Shown: positions 11,124 to 22,778 of the stretch, in pieces | Position numbering within the stretch: position 1 is the first letter of the stretch | How the letters are laid out: every line of letters starts with the position of its first letter | Origin: Bos javanicus | Lineage: Eukaryota; Chordata; Mammalia; Artiodactyla; Bovidae | NCBI RefSeq assembly: GCF_032452875.1 | Contig: NW_026894312.1 | Coordinates: 1 to 64,000 of the forward strand | Direction of reading: 5' to 3' | DNA: 64,000 nt | Notes under the pieces: generated by a model | The model's input: the letters and a program-made list of their open reading frames with translations, nothing else | Told to the model about the DNA's origin: nothing | Database searches by the model: none | Position numbers and translations under genes: made by a program

Positions 11124-12425
11124 GCTGATCCCGCACCTCAGCAGGCACTGATCATGTGCCTGTCATGCAGTGATCAGGTGACTGAGAGGCGCTGATCATG
11201 TGACTGCTCATGTGCTGATCACGTAGCTCTCCTGCACGGATCATGTGCCTCAGCAGGCAAGAATCAAGCAGCTGAGCAGGCATGAATCCTGTGGCCCAGC
11301 TGGCAATTATCAGGCAGCTGAGCAGGCATGAATCCTGCGGTCCAGCTGGCGATTATCAGGCAGCTGAGCAGGCATGAATCCTGCGGCCCAGCTGGCGATT
11401 ATCAGGCAGCTGAGCAGGCATGAATCCTGCGTCCCAGCTGGCGATTATCAGGCAGCTGAGCAGGCATGAATCCTGCGGCCCAGCTGGCGATTATCAGGCA
11501 GCTGAGCAGGCGCTGATCCCGCACCTCAGCAGGCACTGATCACGTGCCTGTCATGCAGTGATCAGGTGACTGAGAGGCGCTGATCATGTGACTGCTCATG
11601 TGCTGATCAGGTAGCTCTCCTGCACGGATCATGTGCCTCAGCAGGCAAGAATCAAGCAGCTGAGCAGGCATGAATCCTGCGGCCCAGCTGGCGATTATCA
11701 GGCAGCTGAGCAGGCATGAATCCTGCGGCCCAGCTGGCGATTATCAGGCAGCTGAGCAGGCATGAATCCTGCGGCCCAGCTGGCGATTATCAGGCAGCTG
11801 AGCAGGCATGAATCCTGCGGCCCAGCTGGCGATTATCAGGCAGCTGAGCAGGCATGAATCCTGCGGCCCAGCTGACGGTTATCAGGCAGCTGAGCAGGCA
11901 TGAATCCTGCGGCCCAGCTGGCGATTATCAGGCAGCTTAGCAGGCATGAATCCTGCGGCCCAGCTGGCGATTATCAGGCAGCTGAGCAGGCGCTGATCCC
12001 GCACCTCAGCAGGCACTGATCACGTGCCTGTCATGCAGTGATCAGGTGACTGAGAGGCGCTGATCATGTGACTGCTCATGTGCTGATCAGGTAGCTCTCC
12101 TGCACGGATCATGTGCCTCAGCAGGCAAGAATCAAGCAGCTGAGCAGGCATGAATCCTGCGGCCCAGCTGGCGATTATCAGGCAGCTGAGCAGGCATGAA
12201 TCCTGCGGCCCAGCTGGCGATTATCAGGCAGCTGAGCAGGCATGAATCATGCGGCGCAGCTGGCGATTATCAGGCAGCTGAGCAGGCATGAATCCTGCGG
12301 CCCAGCTGGCGGTTATCAGGCAGCCGAGCAGGCATGAATCCTGCGGCCCAGCTGGCGGTTATCAGGCAGCTGAGCAGGCATGAATCCTGCGGCCCAGCTG
12401 GCGATTATCAGGCAGCTGAGCAGGC
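11124..12425 (+). repeat. Flank block n = 5-7-6 (S20-S22), duplicate of 8,172-9,426
   Basis: S starts are 11124, 11512 and 11992. It repeats S15-S17 with the shared ACGTAGCTC in s5, CCTGTGGCC and CGTCCC monomers and the CAGCTTAGC mark in the 7-block. The third subarray has one monomer more than its partner (6 against 5). One monomer reads AATCATGCGGCGC near 12,245. Confidence 0.85.
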
Positions 12426-14851
12426 GCTGATCCCGCAACTCAGCAGGCACTGATCACGTGCCTGTCATGCAGTGATCAGGTGACTGAGAGGCACTGATCA
12501 TGTGACTGCTCATGTGCTGATCAGGTAGCTCTCCTGCACGGATCATGTGCCTCAGCAGGCAAGAATCAAGCAGCTGAGCAGGCATGAATCCTGCGGCCCA
12601 GCTGGCGATTATCAGGCAGCTGAGCAGGCATGAATCCTGCGGCCCAGCTGGCGATTATCAGGCAGCTGAGCAGGCATGAATCCTGCGGCCCAGCTGGCGA
12701 TTATCAGGCAGCTGAGCAGGCATGAATCCTGCGGCCCATCTGGCGGTTATCAGGCAGCTGAGCAGGCATGAATCCTGCGGCCCAGCTGTCGATTATCAGG
12801 CAGCTGAGCAGGCATGAATCCTGCGGCCCAACTGACGGTTATCAGGCAGCTGAGCAGGCATGAATCCTGCGGCCCAGCTGGCGATTATCAGGCAGCTGAG
12901 CAGGCATGAATCCTGCGGCCCAGCTGGCGATTATCAGGCAGCTGAGCAGGCGCTGAACCCGCACCTCAGCAGGCACTGATCATGTGCCTGTCATTCAGTG
13001 ATCAGGTGACTGAGAGGCGATGATCATGTGACTTCTCATGTGCTGATCAGGTAGCTCTCCTGCACAGATCATGTGCCTCAGAAGGCAAGAATCAAGCAGC
13101 TGAGCAGGCATGAATCCTGCGGCCCAGCTGGCGATTATCAGGCAGCTGAGCAGGCATGAATCCTGCGGCCCAGCTGGCGATTATCAGGCAGCTGAGCAGG
13201 CATGAATCCTGCGGCCCAGCTGGCGATTATCAGGCAGCTGAGCAGGCATGAATCCTGCGGCCCAGCTGGCGATTATCAGGCAGCTGAACAGGCATGAATC
13301 CTGCGGCCCAGCTGGCGATTATCAGGCAGCTGAGCAGGGATGAATCCTGCGGCCCAGCTGGCGATTATCAGGCAGCTGAGCAGGCATGAATCCTGCGGCC
13401 CAGCTGGCGATTATCAGGCAGCTGAGCAGGCATGAATCCTGCGGCCCAGCTGGCGATTATCAGGCAGCTGAGCAGGCATGAATCCTGCGGCCCAGCTGGC
13501 GGTTATCAGGCAGCTGAGCAGGCATGAATCCTGCGTCCCAGCTGGCGATTATCAGGCAGCTGAGCAGGCATGAATCCTGCGGCCCAGCTGGCGATTATCA
13601 GGCAGCTGAGTAGGCGCTGATCCCGCACCTCAGCAGGCACTGATCACGTGCCTGTCATGCAGTGATCAGGTGACTGAGAGGCGCTGATCATGTGACTGCT
13701 CATGTGCTGATCAGGTAGCTCTCCTGCACGGATCATGTGCCTCAGCAGGCAAGAATCAAGCAGCTGAGCAGGCATGAATCCTGCGGCCCAGCTGGCGATT
13801 ATCAGGCAGCTGAGCAGGCATGAATCCTGCGGCCCAGCTGGCGATTATCAGGCAGCTGAGCAGGCATGAATCCTGCGGCCCAGCTGGCGATTATCAGGCA
13901 GCTGAGCAGGCATGAATCCTGCGGCCCAGCTGACGGTTATCAGGCAGCTGAGCAGGCATGAATCCTGCGGCCTAGCTGGCGGTTATCAGGCAGCTGAGCA
14001 GGCATGAATCCTGCGGCCCAGCTGGCGATTATCAGGCAGCTTAGCAGGCATGAATCCTGCGGCCCAGCTGGCGATTATCAGGCAGCTGAGCAGGCGCTTA
14101 TCCCGCACCTCAGCAGGTACTGATCACGTGCCTGTCATGCAGTGATCAGGTGACTGAGAGGCACTGATCATGTGACTGCTCATGTGCTGATCAGGTAGCT
14201 CTCCTGCACGGATCATGTGCCTCAGCAGGCAAGAATCAAGCAGCTGAGCAGGCATGAATCCTGCGGCTCAGCTGGCGATTATCAGGCAGCTGAGCAGGCA
14301 TGAATCCTGCGGCCCAGCTGGCGATTATCAGGCAGCTGAGCAGGCATGAATCCTGCGGCCCAGCTGGCGATTATCAGGCAGCTGAGCAGGCATGAATCCT
14401 GCGGCCCAGCTGGCGATTATCAGGCAGCTGAGCAGGCATGAATCCTGTGGCCCAGCTGGTGATTATCAGGCAGCTGAGCAGGCATGAATCCTGCGGCCCA
14501 GCTGGCGGTTATCAGGCAGCTGAGCAGGCATGAATCCTGCGGCCCAGCTGGCGGTTATCAGGCAGCTGAGCAGGCATGAATCCTGCGGCCCAGCTGGCGA
14601 TTATCAGGCAGCTGAGCAGGCATGAATCCTGCGGCCCAGCTGGCGATTATCAGGCAGCTGAGCAGGCATGAATCCTGCGGCCCAATTGGCGATTATCAGG
14701 CAGCTGAGCAGGCATGAATCCTGAGGCCCAGCTGACGGTTATCAGGCAGCTGAGCAGGCAGGAATCCTGCGGCCCAGCTGACGGTTATCAGGCAGCTGAG
14801 CAGGCATGAATCCTGCGGCCCAGCTGGCGATTATCAGGCAGCTGAGCAGGC
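12426..14851 (+). repeat. Flank block n = 8-11-7-13 (S23-S26)
   Basis: S starts are 12426, 12952, 13616 and 14096. S24 belongs to the CATTCAG / GCGATGATC / GACTTCTC / CACAGATC sub-family of S8 and S12 and opens with GCTGAACCC. S25 is preceded by GAGTAGGC. The 7-block after S25 has half-B G in monomers 4 and 5 and the +426 T mark, like the other flank 7-blocks. S26 opens with GCTTATCCC like S10 and S14. Confidence 0.9.
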
Positions 14852-17257
14852 GCTGATCCCGCACCTCAGCAGGCACTGATCATGTGCATGTCATGCAGTG
14901 ATCAGGTGACTGAGAGGCGCTGATCATGTGACTGCTCATGTGCTGATCAGGTAGCTTTCCTGCATGGATCATGTGACTCAGCAGGCAAGAATCAAGCAGC
15001 TGAGCAGGCATGAATCCTGCGGCCCAGCTGGCGATTATCAGGCAGCTGAGCAGGCCTGAATCCTGCGGCCCAGCTGGCGATTATCAGGCAGGTGAGCACG
15101 CATGAATCCTGCGGCCCAGCTGGCGATTATCAGGCAGCTGAGCAGGCATGAATCCTGCGGCCCAGCTGGCGATTATCAGGCAGCTGAGCAGGCATGAATC
15201 CTGCGGCCCAGCTGGCGATTATCAGGCAGCTGAGAAGGCATGAATCCTGCGGCCCAGCTGGCGGTTATCAGGCAGCTGAGCAGGCATGAATCCTGCGGCC
15301 CAGCTGGCGGTTATCAGGCAGCTGAGCAGGCATGAATCCTGCGGCCCAGCTGGCGATTATCAGGCAGCTGAGCAGGCATGAATCCTGCGGCCCAGCTGGC
15401 GGTTATCAGGCAGCTGAGCAGGCATGAATCCTGCGGCCCAGCTGGCGGTTATCAGGCAGCAGAGCAGGCATGAATCCTGCGGCCCAGCTGGCGGTTATCA
15501 GGCAGCTGAGCAGGCATGAATCCTGCGGCCCAGCTGGCGATTATCAGGCAGCTGAGCAGGCATGAATCCTGCGGCCCAGCTGGCGATTATCAGGCAGCTG
15601 AGCAGGCATGAATCCTGCGGCCCAGCTGGCGATTATCAGGCAGCTGAGCAGGCATGAATCCTGCGGCCCAGCTGGCGGTTATCAGGCAGCTGAGCACGCA
15701 TGAATCCTGCGGCCCAGCTGGCGATTATCAGGCAGCTGAGCAGGCATGAATCCTGCGGCCCAGCTGGCGATTATCAGGCAGCTGAGCAGGCATGAATCCT
15801 GCGGCCCAGCTGGCGATTATCAGGCAGCTGAGCAGGCATGTATCCTGCGGCCCAGCTGGCGATTATCAGGCAGCTGAGCAGGCATGAATCCTGCGGCCCA
15901 GCTGGCGGTTATCAGGCAGCTGAGCAGGCATGAATCCTGCGGCCCAGCTGGCGGTTATCAGGCAGCTGAGCAGGCATGAATCCTGCGGCCCAGCTGACGG
16001 TTATCAGGCAGCTGAGCAGGCATGAATCCTGCGGCCCAGCTGGCGGTTATCAGGCAGCTGAGCAGGCATGAATCCTGCGGCCCAGCTGTCGATTATCAGG
16101 CAGCTGAGCAGGCATGAATCCTGCGTCCCAGCTGGCGATTATCAGGCAGCTGAGCATGCATGAATCCTGCGGCCCAGCTGGCGATTATCAGGCAGCTGAG
16201 CAGGCATGAATCCTGCGGCCCAACTGGCGATTATCAGGCAGCTGAGCAGGCATGAATCCTGCGTCCCAGCTGGCGATTATCAGGCAGCTGAGCAGGCATG
16301 AATCCTGCGGCCCAGCTGTCGATTATCAGGCAGCTGAGCAGGCGCTGATCCCGCACCTCAGCAGGCACTGATCATGTGCCTGTCATGCAGTGATCAGGTG
16401 ACTGAGAGGCGCTGATTATGTGACTGCTCATGTGCTGATCAGGTAGCTCTCCTGCACGGATCATGTGCCTCAGCAGGCAAGAATCAAGCAGCTGAGAAGG
16501 CATGAATCCTGCGGCCCAGCTGGCGATTATCAGGCAGCTGAGCAGGCATGAATCCTGCGGCCCAGCTGGCGATTATCAGGCAGCTGAGCAGGCGCTGATC
16601 CCGCACCTCAGCAGGCACTGATCATGTGCCTGTCATGCAGTGATCAGGTGACTGAGAGGCGCTGATCATGTGACTGCTCATGTGCTGATCAGGTAGCTCT
16701 CCTGCACGGATCATGTGCCTCAGCAGGCAAGAATCAAGCAGCTGAGCAGGCATGAATCCTGCGGCCCAGCTGGCGATTATCAGGCAGCTGAGCAGGCATG
16801 AATCCTGCGGCCCAGCTGGCGATTATCAGGCAGCTGAGCAGGCATGAATCCTGTGGCCCAGCTGGTGATTATCAGGCAGCTGAGCAGGCATGAATCCTGC
16901 GGCCCAGCTGGCGGTTATCAGGCAGCTGAGCAGGCATGAATCCTGCGGCCCAGCTGGCGGTTATCAGGCAGCTGAGCAGGCATGAATCCTGCGGCCCAGC
17001 TGGCGATTATCAGGCAGCTGAGCAGGCATGAATCCTGCGGCCCAGCTGGCGATTATCAGGCAGCTGAGCAGGCATGAATCCTGCGGCCCAATTGGCGATT
17101 ATCAGGCAGCTGAGCAGGCATGAATCCTGCGGCCCAGCTGGCGATTATCAGGCAGCTGAGCAGGCAGGAATCCTGCGGCCCAGCTGACGGTTATCAGGCA
17201 GCTGAGCAGGCATGAATCCTGCGGCCCAGCTGGCGATTATCAGGCAGCTGAGCAGGC
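14852..17257 (+). repeat. Block n = 29-2-11 (S27-S29), diverged copy
   Basis: S starts are 14852, 16344 and 16594; the length is 2,406 bp. S27 has GTGCATGTC, GTAGCTTTCC and GTGACTCAGC, and is followed by CAGGCCTGAA, CAGGTGAGCACGC, GAGAAGGC and GCAGCAGAGC monomers. All recur 2,405-2,406 bp downstream. From about 15,670 to 16,340 this 29-block contains G, CGTCCC, CAACTGG and GTATCC variants that the downstream copy lacks. Confidence 0.88.
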
Positions 17258-18058
17258 GCTGATCCCGCACCTCAGCAGGCACTGATCATGTGCATGTCAT
17301 GCAGTGATCAGGTGACTGAGAGGCGCTGATCATGTGACTGCTCATGTGCTGATCAGGTAGCTTTCAGCATGGATCATGTGACTCAGCAGGCAAGAATCAC
17401 GCAGCTGAGCAGGCATGAATCCTGCGGCCCAGCTGGCGATTATCAGGCAGCTGAGCAGGCCTGAATCCTGCGGCCCAGCTGGCGATTATCAGGCAGGTGA
17501 GCACGCATGAATCCTGCGGCCCAGCTGGCGATTATCAGGCAGCTGAGCAGGCATGAATCCTGCGGCCCAGCTGGCGATTATCAGGCAGCTGAGCAGGCAT
17601 GAATCCTGCGGCCCAGCTGGCGATTATCAGGCAGCTGAGAAGGCATGAATCCTGCGGCCCAGCTGGCGGTTATCAGGCAGCTGAGCAGGCATGAATCCTG
17701 CGGCCCAGCTGGCGGTTATCAGGCAGCTGAGCAGGCATGAATCCTGCGGCCCAGCTGGCGATTATCAGGCAGCTGAGCAGGCATGAATCCTGCGGCCCAG
17801 CTGGCGGTTATCAGGCAGCTGAGCAGGCATGAATCCTGCGGCCCAGCTGGCGGTTATCAGGCAGCAGAGCAGGCATGAATCCTGCGGCCCAGCTGGCGGT
17901 TATCAGGCAGCTGAGCAGGCATGAATCCTGCGGCCCAGCTGGCGATTATCAGGCAGCTGAGCAGGCATGAATCCTGCGGCCCAGCTGGCGATTATCAGGC
18001 AGCTGAGCAGGCATGAATCCTGCGGCCCAGCTGGCGATTATCAGGCAGCTGAGCAGGC

Positions 18059-18104
18059 ATGAATCCTGCGGCCCAGCTGGCGATTATCAGGCAGCTGAGC
18101 AGGC
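18059..18104 (+). repeat. Reference 46-bp monomer (consensus copy)
   Basis: This is a clean consensus copy, taken from the homogeneous core. Half A (18059-18082, 24 bp) begins ATGAATCCTGCGG. Half B (18083-18104, 22 bp) begins ATTATCAGGC and ends GAGCAGGC. The monomer is 28/46 GC, has two CpGs (in CTGCGG and at GGCGA), and two CAGCTG words (18074-18079 and 18092-18097) spaced alternately 18 and 28 bp. The commonest variant changes the first base of half B from A to G, giving GGCGGTT. Halves A and B align to each other and to the subunits of S, so the monomer is itself a diverged dimer of a unit of about 23 bp. Confidence 0.97.
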
Positions 18105-18115
18105 ATGAATCCTGC
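18099..18115. repeat. Inverted repeat within the monomer (representative)
   Basis: GCAGG - CATGAAT - CCTGC is a perfect 5-bp inverted repeat around a 7-nt loop, spanning the junction of half B and the next half A. It recurs in nearly every monomer. The flanking CAGCTG words can extend the stem after an asymmetric internal loop (1 against 3-4 nt). It could form a hairpin in single-stranded DNA or in a transcript. No transcript or terminator role is shown, and no T-run follows it. Confidence 0.6.
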
Positions 18116-18748
18116 GGCCCAGCTGGCGATTATCAGGCAGCTGAGCAGGCATGAATCCTGCGGCCCAGCTGGCGATTATCAGGCAGCTGAGCAGGCATGA
18201 ATCCTGCGGCCCAGCTGGCGATTATCAGGCAGCTGAGCAGGCATGAATCCTGCGGCCCAGCTGGCGATTATCAGGCAGCTGAGCAGGCATGAATCCTGCG
18301 GCCCAGCTGGCGATTATCAGGCAGCTGAGCAGGCATGAATCCTGCGGCCCAGCTGGCGATTATCAGGCAGCTGAGCAGGCATGAATCCTGCGGCCCAGCT
18401 GGCGATTATCAGGCAGCTGAGCAGGCATGAATCCTGCGGCCCAGCTGGCGATTATCAGGCAGCTGAGCAGGCATGAATCCTGCGGCCCAGCTGGCGATTA
18501 TCAGGCAGCTGAGCAGGCATGAATCCTGCGGCCCAGCTGGCGATTATCAGGCAGCTGAGCAGGCATGAATCCTGCGGCCCAGCTGGCGATTATCAGGCAG
18601 CTGAGCAGGCATGAATCCTGCGGCCCAGCTGGCGATTATCAGGCAGCTGAGCAGGCATGAATCCTGCGGCCCAGCTGGCGATTATCAGGCAGCTGAGCAG
18701 GCATGAATCCTGCGGCCCAGCTGGCGATTATCAGGCAGCTGAGCAGGC

Positions 18749-18906
18749 GCTGATCCCGCACCTCAGCAGGCACTGATCACGTGCCTGTCATGCAGTGATC
18801 AGGTGACTGAGAGGCGCTGATCATGTGACTGCTCATGTGCTGATCAGGTAGCTCTCCTGCACGGATCATGTGCCTCAGCAGGCAAGAATCAAGCAGCTGA
18901 GCAGGC
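18749..18906 (+). repeat. Reference 158-bp punctuation element (S31)
   Basis: S always sits between a complete half B and a new half A. It divides into seven subunits of 22-23 bp: s1 18749-18771, s2 18772-18793, s3 18794-18815, s4 18816-18838, s5 18839-18860, s6 18861-18883, s7 18884-18906. s1 to s6 each carry GATC at about their fourth base, and s2 to s5 carry the palindrome TGATCA. s7 is nearly identical to half B. Consensus monomers lack GATC, so GATC marks S only. S contains one CACGTG (s2), one CAGGTG (s3), three CATGTG (s4, s4/s5 and s6) and one CAGCTG (s7). S is not foreign DNA: it is a seven-fold array of the same ancestral unit as the monomer. Confidence 0.95.
18778..18783. promoter_or_regulatory. 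CACGTG E-box-type motif in s2 of S (representative)
   Basis: CACGTG is the canonical E-box bound by bHLH-ZIP proteins of the Myc/Max/USF families. It occurs once in each consensus S. In much of the polymorphic flank it reads CATGTG instead (for example S4, S8, S12, S15, S20, S24, S27-S30), which is a CpG-to-TpG transition. The motif match is direct; binding or regulatory activity is not shown, because there is no gene nearby. Confidence 0.3.
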
Positions 18907-21900
18907 ATGAATCCTGCGGCCCAGCTGGCGATTATCAGGCAGCTGAGCAGGCATGAATCCTGCGGCCCAGCTGGCGATTATCAGGCAGCTGAGCAGGCGC
19001 TGATCCCGCACCTCAGCAGGCACTGATCACGTGCCTGTCATGCAGTGATCAGGTGACTGAGAGGCGCTGATCATGTGACTGCTCATGTGCTGATCAGGTA
19101 GCTCTCCTGCACGGATCATGTGCCTCAGCAGGCAAGAATCAGGCAGCTGAGCAGGCATGAATCCTGCGGCCCAGCTGGCGATTATCAGGCAGCTGAGCAG
19201 GCATGAATCCTGCGGCCCAGCTGGCGATTATCAGGCAGCTGAGCAGGCATGAATCCTGCGGCCCAGCTGGCGATTATCAGGCAGCTGAGCAGGCATGAAT
19301 CCTGCGGCCCAGCTGGCGATTATCAGGCAGCTGAGCAGGCATGAATCCTGCGGCCCAGCTGGCGATTATCAGGCAGCTGAGCAGGCATGAATCCTGCGGC
19401 CCAGCTGGCGATTATCAGGCAGCTGAGCAGGCATGAATCCTGCGGCCCAGCTGGCGATTATCAGGCAGCTGAGCAGGCATGAATCCTGCGGCCCAGCTGG
19501 CGATTATCAGGCAGCTGAGCAGGCATGAATCCTGCGGCCCAGCTGGCGATTATCAGGCAGCTGAGCAGGCATGAATCCTGCGGCCCAGCTGGCGATTATC
19601 AGGCAGCTGAGCAGGCATGAATCCTGCGGCCCAGCTGGCGATTATCAGGCAGCTGAGCAGGCATGAATCCTGCGGCCCAGCTGGCGATTATCAGGCAGCT
19701 GAGCAGGCATGAATCCTGCGGCCCAGCTGGCGATTATCAGGCAGCTGAGCAGGCATGAATCCTGCGGCCCAGCTGGCGGTTATCAGGCAGCTGAGCAGGC
19801 ATGAATCCTGCGGCCCAGCTGGCGATTATCAGGCAGCTGAGCAGGCATGAATCCTGCGGCCCAGCTGGCGATTATCAGGCAGCTGAGCAGGCATGAATCC
19901 TGCGGCCCAGCTGGCGATTATCAGGCAGCTGAGCAGGCATGAATCCTGCGGCCCAGCTGGCGATTATCAGGCAGCTGAGCAGGCATGAATCCTGCGGCCC
20001 AGCTGGCGATTATCAGGCAGCTGAGCAGGCATGAATCCTGCGGCCCAGCTGGCGATTATCAGGCAGCTGAGCAGGCATGAATCCTGCGGCCCAGCTGGCG
20101 ATTATCAGGCAGCTGAGCAGGCATGAATCCTGCGGCCCAGCTGGCGATTATCAGGCAGCTGAGCAGGCGCTGATCCCGCACCTCAGCAGGCACTGATCAC
20201 GTGCCTGTCATGCAGTGATCAGGTGACTGAGAGGCGCTGATCATGTGACTGCTCATGTGCTGATCAGGTAGCTCTCCTGCACGGATCATGTGCCTCAGCA
20301 GGCAAGAATCAAGCAGCTGAGCAGGCATGAATCCTGCGGCCCAGCTGGCGATTATCAGGCAGCTGAGCAGGCATGAATCCTGCGGCCCAGCTGGCGATTA
20401 TCAGGCAGCTGAGCAGGCATGAATCCTGCGGCCCAGCTGGCGATTATCAGGCAGCTGAGCAGGCATGAATCCTGCGGCCCAGCTGGCGATTATCAGGCAG
20501 CTGAGCAGGCATGAATCCTGCGGCCCAGCTGGCGATTATCAGGCAGCTGAGCAGGCATGAATCCTGCGGCCCAGCTGGCGATTATCAGGCAGCTGAGCAG
20601 GCATGAATCCTGCGGCCCAGCTGGCGATTATCAGGCAGCTGAGCAGGCATGAATCCTGCGGCCCAGCTGGCGATTATCAGGCAGCTGAGCAGGCATGAAT
20701 CCTGCGGCCCAGCTGGCGATTATCAGGCAGCTGAGCAGGCATGAATCCTGCGGCCCAGCTGGCGATTATCAGGCAGCTGAGCAGGCATGAATCCTGCGGC
20801 CCAGCTGGCGATTATCAGGCAGCTGAGCAGGCATGAATCCTGCGGCCCAGCTGGCGATTATCAGGCAGCTGAGCAGGCGCTGATCCCGCACCTCAGCAGG
20901 CACTGATCACGTGCCTGTCATGCAGTGATCAGGTGACTGAGAGGCGCTGATCATGTGACTGCTCATGTGCTGATCAGGTAGCTCTCCTGCACGGATCATG
21001 TGCCTCAGCAGGCAAGAATCAAGCAGCTGAGCAGGCATGAATCCTGCGGCCCAGCTGGCGATTATCAGGCAGCTGAGCAGGCATGAATCCTGCGGCCCAG
21101 CTGGCGATTATCAGGCAGCTGAGCAGGCATGAATCCTGCGGCCCAGCTGGCGATTATCAGGCAGCTGAGCAGGCATGAATCCTGCGGCCCAGCTGGCGAT
21201 TATCAGGCAGCTGAGCAGGCATGAATCCTGCGGCCCAGCTGGCGATTATCAGGCAGCTGAGCAGGCATGAATCCTGCGGCCCAGCTGGCGATTATCAGGC
21301 AGCTGAGCAGGCATGAATCCTGCGGCCCAGCTGGCGATTATCAGGCAGCTGAGCAGGCATGAATCCTGCGGCCCAGCTGGCGATTATCAGGCAGCTGAGC
21401 AGGCATGAATCCTGCGGCCCAGCTGGCGATTATCAGGCAGCTGAGCAGGCATGAATCCTGCGGCCCAGCTGGCGATTATCAGGCAGCTGAGCAGGCATGA
21501 ATCCTGCGGCCCAGCTGGCGATTATCAGGCAGCTGAGCAGGCATGAATCCTGCGGCCCAGCTGGCGATTATCAGGCAGCTGAGCAGGCATGAATCCTGCG
21601 GCCCAGCTGGCGATTATCAGGCAGCTGAGCAGGCATGAATCCTGCGGCCCAGCTGGCGATTATCAGGCAGCTGAGCAGGCATGAATCCTGCGGCCCAGCT
21701 GGCGATTATCAGGCAGCTGAGCAGGCATGAATCCTGCGGCCCAGCTGGCGATTATCAGGCAGCTGAGCAGGCATGAATCCTGCGGCCCAGCTGGCGATTA
21801 TCAGGCAGCTGAGCAGGCATGAATCCTGCGGCCCAGCTGGCGATTATCAGGCAGCTGAGCAGGCATGAATCCTGCGGCCCAGCTGGCGATTATCAGGCAG

Positions 21901-22778
21901 CTGAGCAGGCATGAATCCTGCGGCCCAGCTGGCGATTATCAGGCAGCTGAGCAGGCATGAATCCTGCGGCCCAGCTGGCGATTATCAGGCAGCTGAGCAG
22001 GCATGAATCCTGCGGCCCAGCTGGCGATTATCAGGCAGCTGAGCAGGCGCTGATCCCGCACCTCAGCAGGCACTGATCACGTGCCTGTCATGCAGTGATC
22101 AGGTGACTGAGAGGCGCTGATCATGTGACTGCTCATGTGCTGATCAGGTAGCTCTCCTGCACGGATCATGTGCCTCAGCAGGCAAGAATCAAGCAGCTGA
22201 GCAGGCATGAATCCTGCGGCCCAGCTGGCGATTATCAGGCAGCTGAGCAGGCATGAATCCTGCGGCCCAGCTGGCGATTATCAGGCAGCTGAGCAGGCGC
22301 TGATCCCGCACCTCAGCAGGCACTGATCACGTGCCTGTCATGCAGTGATCAGGTGACTGAGAGGCGCTGATCATGTGACTGCTCATGTGCTGATCAGGTA
22401 GCTCTCCTGCACGGATCATGTGCCTCAGCAGGCAAGAATCAAGCAGCTGAGCAGGCATGAATCCTGCGGCCCAGCTGGCGATTATCAGGCAGCTGAGCAG
22501 GCATGAATCCTGCGGCCCAGCTGGCGATTATCAGGCAGCTGAGCAGGCATGAATCCTGCGGCCCAGCTGGCGATTATCAGGCAGCTGAGCAGGCATGAAT
22601 CCTGCGGCCCAGCTGGCGATTATCAGGCAGCTGAGCAGGCATGAATCCTGCGGCCCAGCTGGCGATTATCAGGCAGCTGAGCAGGCATGAATCCTGCGGC
22701 CCAGCTGGCGATTATCAGGCAGCTGAGCAGGCATGAATCCTGCGGCCCAGCTGGCGATTATCAGGCAGCTGAGCAGGC

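Larger units (their letters stand above)
17258..18748 (+). repeat. S30 plus 29 monomers, half diverged and half consensus
   Basis: Up to about 17,899 this block repeats the rare variants of 14,852-15,494 (offset 2,405-2,406; S30 has lost one base at GTAGCTTTCAGC). After that, every monomer is consensus to the next S. The monomer number stays 29 in both copies. The change from polymorphic to homogeneous sequence therefore happens inside a subarray, without a change of length. Confidence 0.88.
18749..22778 (+). repeat. Homogeneous core, n = 2-22-12-22-2-7 (S31-S36)
   Basis: S starts are 18749, 18999, 20169, 20879, 22049 and 22299. Distances are exactly 158 + 46n. The only differences I saw are one half-B G (19,779) and AATCAGGCAG instead of AATCAAGCAG in s7 of S32. 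The order of n is symmetrical around the 12-block (2-22-12-22-2), but all copies keep the same orientation, so it is not an inverted repeat. Confidence 0.93.

Noticed and set aside
18772..18860. TGATCA palindromes as operator or Dam-methylation sites
   Set aside because: They are explained by repetition of the 23-bp sub-unit, and there is no gene or bacterial context.
18749..18906. 158-bp element as an inserted transposon or SINE
   Set aside because: It has no poly-A, target-site duplication or terminal inverted repeats, always lies in the same phase, and consists of seven copies of the satellite's own sub-unit.
18749..22299. Large palindrome suggested by n order 2-22-12-22-2
   Set aside because: All monomers and S elements have the same orientation, so the symmetry is only in block lengths and may be chance.
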